A stretch of DNA of 64,000 nucleotides from contig JABYQR010000209.1 in assembly GCA_022592445.1 (NCBI GenBank), positions 1 to 64,000 of the forward strand, given 5' to 3'. Every line of letters starts with the position of its first letter. Position 1 is the first letter of the stretch. The notes under the pieces were generated by a model. That model had not been told where the DNA came from and searched no databases. It saw only the letters and a program-made list of their open reading frames with translations. Origin of the DNA: Cytidiella melzeri. Taxonomy: Eukaryota > Basidiomycota > Agaricomycetes > Polyporales > Irpicaceae. The translations under genes and the position numbers were made by a program. Positions 50,201-58,494 of this stretch are shown here, one piece after another.

Positions 50201-52380
50201 CGAACTGTCCGTACATACTCCTCCGGTGTTCCCATTTCCTTCAATGTGCGCCAGAGGTAGTCGTGGGCGATCTTATCGTACGCTTTCTCTTGGTCGAGCG
50301 CAACGATTATCCCATTCTCCTCCGTGGCCTCTGCGTAGTCTGTCATCACTCTCGCTAGGTTTGTCTGGTTGAAGATTGATCTACCGGGGATGAACCCCGC
50401 TTGTGCCGGGTGGATGACCTGGTGTATCCATACCGCCAGCTTCATTGACATTGCCTTGGTCAGTAATTTATAGTCCGTGTTTAGCAGCGTGATCGGGCGG
50501 TAATTTGCTATTTCGCGCTGATCCTTTTTCTTATAGATTGGTACTATCCACCCCTCCGCCAGGGTTGAGTCCACTTGTACTCCGTGGGTTTCAACATCAT
50601 TAAATACTTTGCAGAAAATCTCCAGTATGTCCACTGTTCTCTCCTTCTGTTTGTCTGTTGCCTGCTCATTTCGGGCAACCGTGCTGTGTTGCCGGTGCAC
50701 TTCCTTCCACAGCTCGTATGGGATGCCGTCAATCCCTGGGGCCCTTCCTACGCTACAGAGTTTCAGCGCCCCCTCGAGCTCCTCGCGTGTGAGTTTGGCC
50801 CGTAGCGCTGCTCTGGCACGGTGCTTGAAGCGTCTCTCAACATGGTTCAAGACTTCTCCTATCTGCCTTTGGCGTTCCAAGGGTGTCACTTCGTCCATGT
50901 CCTCACTCTGTAGTTCTTCATGGTATCGCGCGGCCGCTTCTGCCATTAGGTCCGACCTTTCTATATACCTCGGCGGGTTTGTGGCGTCATACTCGGGGTG
51001 GCCTTCTACTTGGCCCGATCTGGGGTCGCGCATTGTCATCATGATGTCCCGCGGGGTGGAGGGTTTGTTGGTCTTGACCCAGTAGTTGTTGATTTGCTCC
51101 CCATGGGCCCAGTCATTCGCCGCTACCGCTCTCCTTGATGTGTTGAAGCGCCTCGCCTCCAGCTCTTTAATCCGTGATAGGAGCGCCGCTGCTTCCCTTC
51201 CTCTGTCTTCGTCCGTCATGAAGTGGCGGGCGTTCAAGGTCTCCTCTCTCTCTTTCTGGAGCGCCGCAATTTGCCGGGAAAGCTTTGGTATTTTCTTTTT
51301 TGCCATCTCCCTGGCCGCTGCGACAATATCTTGCTTGAAGGCTGCGTACAAGACTTGGGCGTTGTTTGTGGTGGTCCTTTGGTCCGGTTCTGGTATATTC
51401 TGTAGGAGCTCACGTCCCTTCTCTACGACATAATATCTGAAGCTATGGTCGGCCATCACAAGCTTAGGTATCACCCACCTTCCCTCCCCCACGAAGGGGA
51501 GTTTTTTGTCTGTTATGGAGACCGTGACCATCATGTGGTCAGATGGCACCCCTTCGACCGGGCCCGCAGTCCAATTCACCGCTGTTCGCGCCAGGACCGG
51601 GGATAGATAGACTCTGTCCAGCCTCGACATAGCTTTTCCGGACTCTTGGCTGAAGGTATACATTCTCGTCGTTGGGTAGGTGTCCCTCCATGCATCCGTC
51701 ACGTTCAGAGTCATACACAGGTTTTGCAGGGCATACCGTGGGCCTCTAGGGTCCTGTCTGGCCGGGAGTCGGTCGATCGTTTTGTCTACTATATTGAAGT
51801 CGCCTAGTAAGACGTCAGGCTTTTGATCCTCGTTGAGTTTCCAGTACTCATCTAACTTTTTCCAAAACGCTTCGTTCTCGCTGTGTTCGTTAGGGGCGTA
51901 CACATTCAGTAATTTCATTGTGACTACTTTATGCCAGGTGAACGTGACTAAAAGGGCTCTGCCTGGGATTATCTCTCTCGCTGTCACTGTATTTGCATCT
52001 AGTCTCTCCCTGTTCACCACAAAGGCCACTCCCCTGGATGCGCTGGCCCGGGTTTGGGGCTCCGAGTGCAGGATTAGAAGCCTCCTCCCAAATAATCTAT
52101 GGAGGTCATCCACATGGGACGTCGTCAGGTGCGTCTCCTGCACCGCTAATACGGCTAGTTTTTTCTCTCTCATGATTTGATTAATCTTATTCCATTTATC
52201 GCTAACGTCCGATCCTGGCGCTATCGAGCCCCTTCCTCTCATGTTGAGAGTAGCGACTTGGATCGTCGCCGCTGTCCGACGTTTATTTGCCTTCTTAGCT
52301 GGAGGGCGGACATCCGCTCCATTTTGGGGGCTCTCTCGTTGGGAGAGGAGTCCCCGCCCTTCGCCGCGTGGGTTACACAC
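47296..52380 (-). CDS. LINE ORF2: endonuclease, RT, RNase H
   Basis: This 1694-residue continuous frame would nick target DNA and copy the LINE RNA into it. Domains in order: an APE-like endonuclease (about residues 38-275, TLNMRG, AVQETHL, LLGDFNIVD, LDRVYLS, SDHMMV); RT (about 600-870, VPIYKKKDQ, NYRPITLLN, AGFIPGRS, ALDQEKAYDKI, GVRQGDPLS, catalytic FADDT near residue 797); RNase H (about 1245-1385, YTDGSAS, GELTAIL, MSDSRYCVD, WVKGHAGVEGNEKADELA); and a zinc finger CAHCGQLESLEHVLLQC near 1495. All catalytic residues I can check are present and there is no internal stop. The start at 52380 gives about 38 residues before the endonuclease, so little is missing. Confidence 0.93.
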   Translation of the reverse strand: MCNPRGEGRGLLSQRESPQNGADVRPPAKKANKRRTAATIQVATLNMRGRGSIAPGSDVSDKWNKINQIMREKKLAVLAVQETHLTTSHVDDLHRLFGRRLLILHSEPQTRASASRGVAFVVNRERLDANTVTAREIIPGRALLVTFTWHKVVTMKLLNVYAPNEHSENEAFWKKLDEYWKLNEDQKPDVLLGDFNIVDKTIDRLPARQDPRGPRYALQNLCMTLNVTDAWRDTYPTTRMYTFSQESGKAMSRLDRVYLSPVLARTAVNWTAGPVEGVPSDHMMVTVSITDKKLPFVGEGRWVIPKLVMADHSFRYYVVEKGRELLQNIPEPDQRTTTNNAQVLYAAFKQDIVAAAREMAKKKIPKLSRQIAALQKEREETLNARHFMTDEDRGREAAALLSRIKELEARRFNTSRRAVAANDWAHGEQINNYWVKTNKPSTPRDIMMTMRDPRSGQVEGHPEYDATNPPRYIERSDLMAEAAARYHEELQSEDMDEVTPLERQRQIGEVLNHVERRFKHRARAALRAKLTREELEGALKLCSVGRAPGIDGIPYELWKEVHRQHSTVARNEQATDKQKERTVDILEIFCKVFNDVETHGVQVDSTLAEGWIVPIYKKKDQREIANYRPITLLNTDYKLLTKAMSMKLAVWIHQVIHPAQAGFIPGRSIFNQTNLARVMTDYAEATEENGIIVALDQEKAYDKIAHDYLWRTLKEMGTPEEYVRTVRSLYQGAQSSIIINGVRSRAYRVTRGVRQGDPLSCLLFDMAIEPLACMMRASDLKGYTIPGMAERVLATLFADDTTVYLSENDEYSTLQGILTKWCEASKAKFNLEKTELVPIGTAEYRLKVVESRSFSRSGEEIAPGIRIAEEGSLTRILGVWIGNGADEAAPWQPIIQKIKHRLGVWNRPGLTIFGKKLIINMEVGGRIQYLAKVQGMPNHVREELTKVIRHFLWPDTPSPPVGLDTLCRPMKEGGIALLDIKARTEAIALTWLKPFLDLTKTRLAWAFAVDAILAMNATQAGPRLDKESKLQFFLQTWNVNASTNSGLPTYLRTMINLAKAKGVSFGAVKLGPKLKKKLPIWLHVGIGNEMRDMHNKAASKCLRRLHHIRTVAQLKVLTEYGDLTTGGPQGHFPKRKCCEFCAKIREIHGCPNPYECYRAAKALYGSLTPKWHPDHETVADGLSLTRRRKRINKGREGTDQPIIYNPSLTVRSDLSQCFRLFTEGRPQCRNPVNRPLTRRVERATLVVYTDGSASDNGTQNARAGAGVWVAEGHRLNAAIRVRGAEQTNQAGELTAILHILSTAPKVTPLRIMSDSRYCVDGITLHAKRWEERGWTGVSNKNLFRAIIAWCRARAATTELCWVKGHAGVEGNEKADELAAEGARLPLPEGDAVEVPAKFLLEGAQISTASQRTIYAGIMERRAYSPRKATVEQVKRILEDIADETGVKPTEEALWKAIRSKTNHRRIRYFLWRVLHDAYRCGRWWLNIAGYEDRSECAHCGQLESLEHVLLQCQAPGQLIVWTLVRNLLARKVGERPELTMGTIVGANLITVVTSEDTPMRGTSRLYHIAVTESAHLIWKLRCERVIEKAEVPGWQFSQGEIVRRWHSAMNRRLQMDIALTHPRMPETKRLDVNMVLKTWSGTLEDEAARPENWIHYAGVLVGRVDLGREWTGGPCDESHQSLGSDRQPSPTQPP

Positions 52381-53103
52381 TGGAGGGTCTTGTGGCGCAA
52401 ACTGGGGGAAGGGGGGGGAGGGAGGGGGAAAGGGGTAGGCGGGGAGGCTTGCCCGTCACCGAACTCTCCGTGACCATCATTGGCGTAGTTGTCGACGGGC
52501 AGAGAACGTCTGCCTCCGGTCTCGGAGAGGCTGAGCACCGTGCCGTCATGTTGTACCGTATGTAGTTGTAAATTTGTATGTTGTGTAGGATTTGGCGGCC
52601 GACCTGAAAAGGTAGTGTCCGCTCACCATACGACCGGTAGGTGGGCGTGAGGACGTTTTAAGCACTCCTCTCGCGTTAGGCCAGGGAGTCCATTCCTCCT
52701 ACGCGTGAGGTGCGCGTGGGCTGACGTGCCTTTCCCTTGTTGTTCGAAATCGTAGACCGTCCAGCTTTCCTGTCACCGGGAGTTGACCTCCCAGCCAGTA
52801 TATTTGGGCTCTTCGGTCAGCACCCTGTAATACTATCTGGTGTGGCTTACGTGCCTCTGGGTAGCGGACTCGTGCAGGGGTGCCCTGCTTTGTTTCCCTT
52901 CGCTCGCTGATGTTTTGTGCAGCCTGGAGCTTTTTATAGCCCCACTCTCTTTTTCGTTCTCATCTGACTCTTAGCCGGAGCTTGTTACTCTTAGCCCTGA
53001 TAAACGTGCTATGAATTAACAGTATAGTGTAGCGCATGACAAAAACTGTGTGCTCGAGCACGGTTTCTACCGGTGGTCCAGCTAGCCCAACCAGTGTGCG
53101 CGA
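52381..53103 (-). other. LINE inter-ORF spacer with a TATA-like box
   Basis: 720 bp with no ORF of interest. The minus strand reads GGGCTATAAAAAGCTCC at about 52927-52943, a good TATA box that could drive a separate ORF2 transcript. A G-run (52407-52432) lies near the ORF2 start. Confidence 0.45.
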
Positions 53104-55509
53104 TCAAGCTCTCCCTCTGCCACCTCGGCCTCTGTCGCCTCGCCCTCGGCTGCCCCGTCCACGCCCTCGGCCTCCCCTGCTTTGCCTGTTTCCGTCCCCC
53201 TCGTTTCCTGGTTGGACTGTGGAGAACGCTAGGGGTGTTGGCCGAGCCGTCGGTGCTGCGGGTTGCTGCTTAGCCTGAGGTCTGCTCTTCATGTCGTCGT
53301 TGTAGAGCCAGCCTTTCTCCGTAAGGATCGGGCAGATCGTAGTGGTATGTAGCTTACTCGTGCATATCCCGCAGAGCCAGCCTGGGAAGGCCGTGATGTG
53401 CATCCCCAAGAATGGGTCCTTGAAGCTGACGTTCATGGCGTGCTCTCTAAACTCCCTCCACTGAGCTATATCGTGTGTCGGGGGGTCCATAAAGATGTGA
53501 GCCGCGCGAATCGTGTCACTCCCTTCCGACCTCGGCGTGACTATTCTCACTCCTAGGGATCTTCGAATTCTCGCGATCGCCTCCTCTGTCGTACCTAAGT
53601 CGCCTAAGTCCTGCCCCTCAATTACTTTCTTGAGGGTGATGTCGAGGTGGCCCTTGTCGAACGCTCTATCCACCAGAGCGTGTATTTGGTCCGCCGTCGC
53701 GTCGCCAAAGCCCGTGATGCTTCCCAGCAGTGTATCGAAGACGGGGAAGTTAGGCGCGAAGAAAAGTGTCCCCTCCTTTGTGGATATGCAGCCCCTGAAC
53801 TCCGTCGTTCGCTCGAAGTAGGTCTTGTCGATGTTGTACACTAAGAAGTTGTGTGGGGGGTGTCTATTGCCGGAGAAAGGTGCTGTCGCTGCTGGGGCTG
53901 TGATTCGTGCTTCCGCTGGGATTCCAATCATTCGTCTCAGGAGCGAGCGGATCTCTTCCTTCCTAGCCTGCTCGTTGGCTGCTGTAGGGCAGCCTCGTCC
54001 AGCCAGCCTCACGAGGAAGGAATAGCCCGGCGTTTCCGGCCAATCCGTCATTTGCTCGTTGTCTAAGTTGTCGTAGGCGTAGCATGGGTCGTTGCCCCGA
54101 GAAGGCTCGAAGCTGTCCGCTGGGAACGAGAACTCGAGTTCCTTGATCTTCAACGTGATGGGCTCATGCGGCGGGAGTGGTTGCGTGATTATGTGAGGTC
54201 CTTTGTCGTCGATGGTCATCTCTGCGTTCTGCTCGTGCAGAACGCTATGTTCTCGGGCGTCGTGGACTCTCGTCTGACCCTCCGAATCCCCCGTCGTCAT
54301 CCCTGCCTGGACTAGGACGATGGGACTAGCCAAGGCCACTGGTGTAGGTTGTGTGGTCGGTGTCGTTAGGCGTGGGGAGTGGACGTTTATTGCTGGTGAA
54401 TTGAGTTGGAGTAGAGTTCTACGAGTCGAGGTCAGAGGTGGCAGCCCTGGAGATTCTGCCGCCATGTCAGTCCCAAGACCGCTTGCTGATGTCTCTCCCC
54501 CTATGGAGAGGACCGTGCCGTCTGGGAAGGCACTGATATCCAGGCCGTCCAGATCCTCTACCTCCCTCCACTCTGGGTCTTCCTCTGTTTGTCCGCTCAG
54601 CTCGTCTCGCAGTTCGCTCGCCCTACGAGCCTGGCGCCCTTGTGCCTTGTGGCCCGCTAAGGGAGAGTCCCTGCCGTCGTACGGGGTTCCCCTCTTACGC
54701 GCCTGGGGCGTGGGGGTGGCGGGTCCCCTCGTCCCGTGGCTCCTGGAGCTTTTGAGGATGGTGCTGTGTTTAGGCGCAGGGTCAGCACTTGGCTCACTCC
54801 CGTGTGTGTTCTGCCTGCTCTCACCTTCCCTTTCTTTGCCACTTTCCTTGGCTTGGGCATTTTGGGCCCCTCCTGCGAGTCGACCTCACGGCCCTCGGGC
54901 TTCTGCGTACTGTGCGTTAGCTTTTCGTGAGGCTAACTTTAGTAAGTTGTCACTGACCTGGGTGGGTGCGTCCACCGCCTCTCCGACTGGTACGTGGTCG
55001 GAGAGCCCCAGCACGTCGAAACGGTTCGCCGACGGGGCTAACCTGCCCACAGTGTGTCCTGCATCGCCTGTCTTCTCCAAGGCGTCCTCTGACTCCCTCG
55101 CCCTGGCACCTCTCAAGACTGGGCTGAAGAGGCTGTCGTCGACGGCGAGTGTGGAGAGGCCTCGGCCGTTACTCTCGCTTTCCTCTGCCAGCTCCCTTTC
55201 GTTGGCTGGTAGGGCTTGGGCGATCGCGGTCGCCCTCTGTTGGATCGTCGAGAGCGGTGTCGGAGGAGCTCCTATTGCTGATGAGTCCTGTGTGGCTACC
55301 GTCTTCTCCCCATACTGACCCGTCTCCAGGGCGGCCTTCCTGTTCTTCAGGGCTAAGATGCGCGCGGTTCTTTCCTCGGCTGCGATCCTGGCTGCGTCGC
55401 CCGGAGTCGGAAACTCGGTCTCGTTGATAAGACGGGGAGATGGGGGAGGAGTTTTGTTCCAGGCGCTCTGAGTGGCAAGGGTGTTGGTAGACGGAGACTT
55501 CTGTGCCAT
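53104..55509 (-). pseudogene. LINE ORF1, one premature stop
   Basis: A single frame of about 800 codons is interrupted only by TGA at 54886-54888. The N-terminal part (207 residues, AWNKTPPPSPRL, ETEFPTPGDAARIAAEE) resembles starts of fungal Tad-type ORF1 proteins. After the stop the same frame continues through a charged low-complexity stretch. A globular central region follows (YSFLVRLAGRG, IDKTYFERTTEF, LDITLKKVIEG), then a zinc knuckle CGICTSKLHTTTIC (C-x2-C-x4-H-x4-C) and a C-terminal RGG/RG-rich tail, both nucleic-acid binding. The stop sits in a CCG-TGA context, consistent with CGA to TGA at a CpG. Confidence 0.85.
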
Positions 55510-55604
55510 GGTGTGCGTTAAGAGAGTAGAGTATCGATTGTTCTATCAGTAGTTACTTCTGTTAAAAGTTGTGACTGGTGGACGGTGTTAGCCCTGGGGT
55601 CGCT

Positions 55605-55625
55605 CCCAGCTTCTTTTATATCATT
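55605..55625 (-). promoter_or_regulatory. TATA-like box upstream of LINE ORF1
   Basis: The minus strand reads GATATAAAAGAAG about 105 bp before the ORF1 ATG, followed by a C-rich leader. It may mark the 5' end of the LINE transcript. Confidence 0.45.
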
Positions 55626-55640
55626 TCTAGTCGCTCACGT

Positions 55641-56109
55641 TTGTTTTCGTGTTCTCTGGCTCCATGGTGTCTGCTCGGCGGCGCGTGTTCTCTCCTTGCC
55701 GCTATCGCGTTAGTTCAGGCTGGTTGCCTGGGCTGAGCGAGGGTGGTCGGACATCTTGTGGGCGAGGATCGAGGGGATCTCGCGTTGTCCTTACTGCGGT
55801 GTCCGTGGCACCTAGTTTAAGCCTAAGTGGGTGTTCTCTTGGCTTGTTGTTCGGTGTCAGTGTCAGAGATTTGAATGTAACAGTTCACGTTGTTGCGCGT
55901 CGTCCCTCCATTCCTCGGTCTTTGTGGGGAGTGTTACGATGGCTAGAATCATATTTTGCTGCCCTGCAGGGCGGGAGCGTGCTAACTATATTCGTTGTTC
56001 GTCATGTACGGCGTGTCTGGTCGTTCTGAGGAGGGGTCGCGTCGTGGAGATTGTCTAAGTACACGCTACTAAGGAGACTGTGTTCACCTTATCGCCGTTG
56101 CCTCGGTCC
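55641..56109. other. no gene seen
   Basis: GC-rich sequence with T-rich plus-strand composition. A 126-codon plus-strand frame has no domain and was not accepted. Confidence 0.4.
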
Positions 56110-56580
56110 CTACTCTGACCACGTCTGCGTCGACGTCTCCTCTGTTTCCTCCCCTTCCGTCCTGTCATCTTCGACTTTGTCTTGTGGTGTTCTCTCATGT
56201 CGTATCCCCATGAGTCCGCAGAGCGTAGTCTTTAAGCGAGATAGCGTGGAGGTCGAGTTGTAGTCTGCTGGGTTTACAATAACGAAAGCGGGTTTACCCC
56301 CCCTCTTGGGCGTTGCTGAGAGAATCAGTCTGCCCTCACGAGTTCCGGCCTGTCCCGTGATTTTGTACACGTGGAGACGGTTGTTCGGGGATCGCAGAGT
56401 GCAGTATCTTCCGGGCGCGAGCTTTTTTCTTGGGCTGCTGTGGATTGACCACGTTGGTCTGCCATAAAGGTGGGTTAAGAACATGTCGACGTGGGCTGGA
56501 AGGGCTTGCTTCAAAAACGTCTCGACGTTCATCAGCAAGGTCTTCGCCTTATCCCAGGGCCCTGTGGTGTTCTTGCCCAT
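56110..56580 (-). CDS. hypothetical ORF upstream of LINE ORF1
   Basis: A 156-residue frame is basic in the middle (SPRKKLAPGRYCTLRSPNNRL, SATPKRGGKPAF) and acidic at the C-terminus (EDDRTEGEETEE). It lies on the LINE coding strand, 600 bp upstream of ORF1. The even amino-acid mix and charged, hydrophilic C-terminus look protein-like, but no domain is recognised. It may be part of a longer LINE 5' region, a remnant of another element, or chance. Confidence 0.3.
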   Translation of the reverse strand: MGKNTTGPWDKAKTLLMNVETFLKQALPAHVDMFLTHLYGRPTWSIHSSPRKKLAPGRYCTLRSPNNRLHVYKITGQAGTREGRLILSATPKRGGKPAFVIVNPADYNSTSTLSRLKTTLCGLMGIRHERTPQDKVEDDRTEGEETEETSTQTWSE

Positions 56581-57548
56581 CTTGCTGTCCCATTCGACGT
56601 CTCCCTCGCCCTTCCTTCCTCCTCCTCCCGCTCCCGATACCCTTCCGTAGTCCGTCTGTTCTTGGGTGACTGAGACGATCAGAGACGAGACCGTGGGAGC
56701 CAGGCGGGGGTGGCTGCGGGAGTGTAGGCTGATGACGCTGTCAAACTCATACCAGACCTCACTTTCTTCAATGGTGGAGAGGTGGCGAGTGGAAGGTACT
56801 GGGGAGGGCTGGCTCGAAGTACGTGCTGGGGCTTCCTCCTTCGTGGAACGTTAGCCAAATGCTCATTAGTTTTTCCTCCGGCTTGTCCAGGACTAGGAGG
56901 CTCACCATCTTTGGCCTTAGCTTGTCTAACGTCTGCTGTTGGCGAGGTGGCTTATGCACACAGGTCACTGGGTCCGCTCTGGGAGGGGATTATATCTGTT
57001 TTGTTTGGCGTCTTCATGGGTGGAAGGCGGGCATATGTCATGGCAAGTCTTGATGTGTACGTAACGCTCCTTGAATTGTTTAGCTCAGGATCGTTTGTTG
57101 TCATCTATCTTTTTTCCTTTTACCACTATATGTAGTATGCATATGTCATGGAAGGGCATAGTCCGAGCGTGGGATGTGTTAGGGGAGGGTCGCCATCTCC
57201 TGGCGAGTTTTGTTAGGCGAGTTGCGTCAGTTCTAGCTGGTGACTTCTTTCCTCTTTGGGGTCGCTCCGTCTCCCCGCCTCTTCCTTGGACTTCCAGCCT
57301 TACCTCTGGCTTCCTGTTCTCGGGGCCCCGGCTAACGACACAAACATTATTTCGATTCTGGTGCTCTTGTGTTTCCTGGAGTAGGTTTTCGGGCAACACT
57401 TTTGTTTCTCTCCTCGGGAAGGGCGGGTGGCTCAGGGTTCTGCCTCGGTCTCGTGTGCGACGGTTTCCTTTAGTTGATGGCTCGGGGGTATTCCCTGCGG
57501 TTTCGGTTGTTCCTAGCCTACGCGCCGTTCTTCCGCTTCTTAGCTCAT
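56581..57548. other. no gene seen
   Basis: C/T-rich plus strand with short frames only. Confidence 0.4.
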
Positions 57549-57598
57549 TTTGATTTATTTATTTATTTGGTTATTTATTTTATTTTATTTTAGTTTTA
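57549..57598 (-). repeat. A-rich (TTTA)n tract, possible LINE tail
   Basis: The plus strand is a TTTAT/TTTTA simple repeat of about 50 bp. On the minus strand it would be an (AAAT)n tail, as on some LINEs, ending an element that lies to its right (57600 onwards). It may be where the Tad-like LINE 5' end abuts older sequence. Confidence 0.45.
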
Positions 57599-58494
57599 TG
57601 GGTGTTGGTGTCCGTCGCTGGCGTGCGGTTCGGACTCGCTGAGGGCACTATACCAAGACCTGGTTCAACGTTCTTTGCAGCTGTGGCTGGTCTCTCGGAG
57701 GGGGGGGGGGTGGGGTCTGATTCGGTTTGGTTATAGTATTGGGCCCCGGGGGGGTGTCGTTTCCATTCTTTGGACTGTCTAGCAGGTCCTACTTCCTCGC
57801 CGTCTCTCTCTCGTTCGCAGCTCATCAAGTGTGTTTTCGATCGACTGCTGGGTGTGCTGTATGCCGTATCATTTTCCTGAGGGTAGGGGGGTCTATCATT
57901 CCGTCTTGACTGGCTGGTTGTGACTCTCCCCCTCGCTCTCTTTCGGTCACGCTCTTTTTGGTTGAGTCATTTGTTGGGAGGAACCTTGAGTGTAGGTTCT
58001 CTACTCTCCATGGCATACATCAGGGAAAATAACGAAGGCTCCGGGTGTCTCTGGAGGTTCAGGAGAAGAGGGAGCTCTGGGGCGTTCCCCCTGATACGGA
58101 GCACTCCAGGGCTCAGCGCACGAGGTTTGGAGTGCTCTGGAGCACGCCGGAGCACAGTGAGGAGGCTTTGGAGTGCGCCAAGACGACAGCAGCATGCCTT
58201 CGCTCTCCCGGAGCAGAGAGAGCAGCCGACCAGTAGCACTGAGAAGCCCTTGGAGCTCAAGCGTACTATAGGATGTCGAAAACATATTATTGAATATACT
58301 ATATCATCACTTCAAATATGCTACTCGAACAGTGGACATCTGCGCTTCCTGCCATCAATCGTCGCTTTCATCGTCCGTTCCTCGTTGAGCTCGCATAGCC
58401 AGATCCCGCCGTGCTCACAGGCGTGCTTCTTCCGAGAAACCAGCAGCCACAATCTCTTGTGGGAGGGCAAGACCTGCGAGGCGACTGGTTGACC
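57599..58494. other. unassigned; GAGCAC palindromes
   Basis: No supported gene. 57690-57760 has G-runs (G9 and G7). 58070-58230 contains repeated GGAGCAC/GTGCTCC motifs, including the palindrome GTGCTCTGGAGCAC (about 58133-58146). The left end of the DNA transposon to the right could lie in 58260-58490, but I saw no clear terminal inverted repeat. Confidence 0.4.

Larger units (their letters stand above)
47134..55640 (-). mobile_element. Tad-like non-LTR retrotransposon (LINE)
   Basis: This minus-strand LINE has two ORFs and a 31-base poly(A) tail (plus strand T run 47134-47164). ORF2 carries an APE-type endonuclease, RT, RNase H and a C-terminal zinc finger, the layout of the Tad1/I-type clades of fungi. 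ORF1 is RNA-binding with a CCHC knuckle and RGG tail. The 5' end is not fixed: a TATA-like box at about 55612-55622 suggests the transcript begins near 55590, but the unit may extend to about 57548. I did not find the target duplication. Confidence 0.9.

Noticed and set aside
54320..55318. 332-codon plus-strand frame opposite LINE ORF1
   Set aside because: Antisense shadow of a GC-rich ORF1; Ser/Leu-rich without domain.
55649..56029. 126-codon plus-strand frame
   Set aside because: No recognisable features, no promoter or splice context.
57549..57598. (TTTA)n tract as the tail of the Tad-like LINE
   Set aside because: That LINE already ends in a poly(A) at 47134-47164; this tract lies on its 5' side and must belong to something else.
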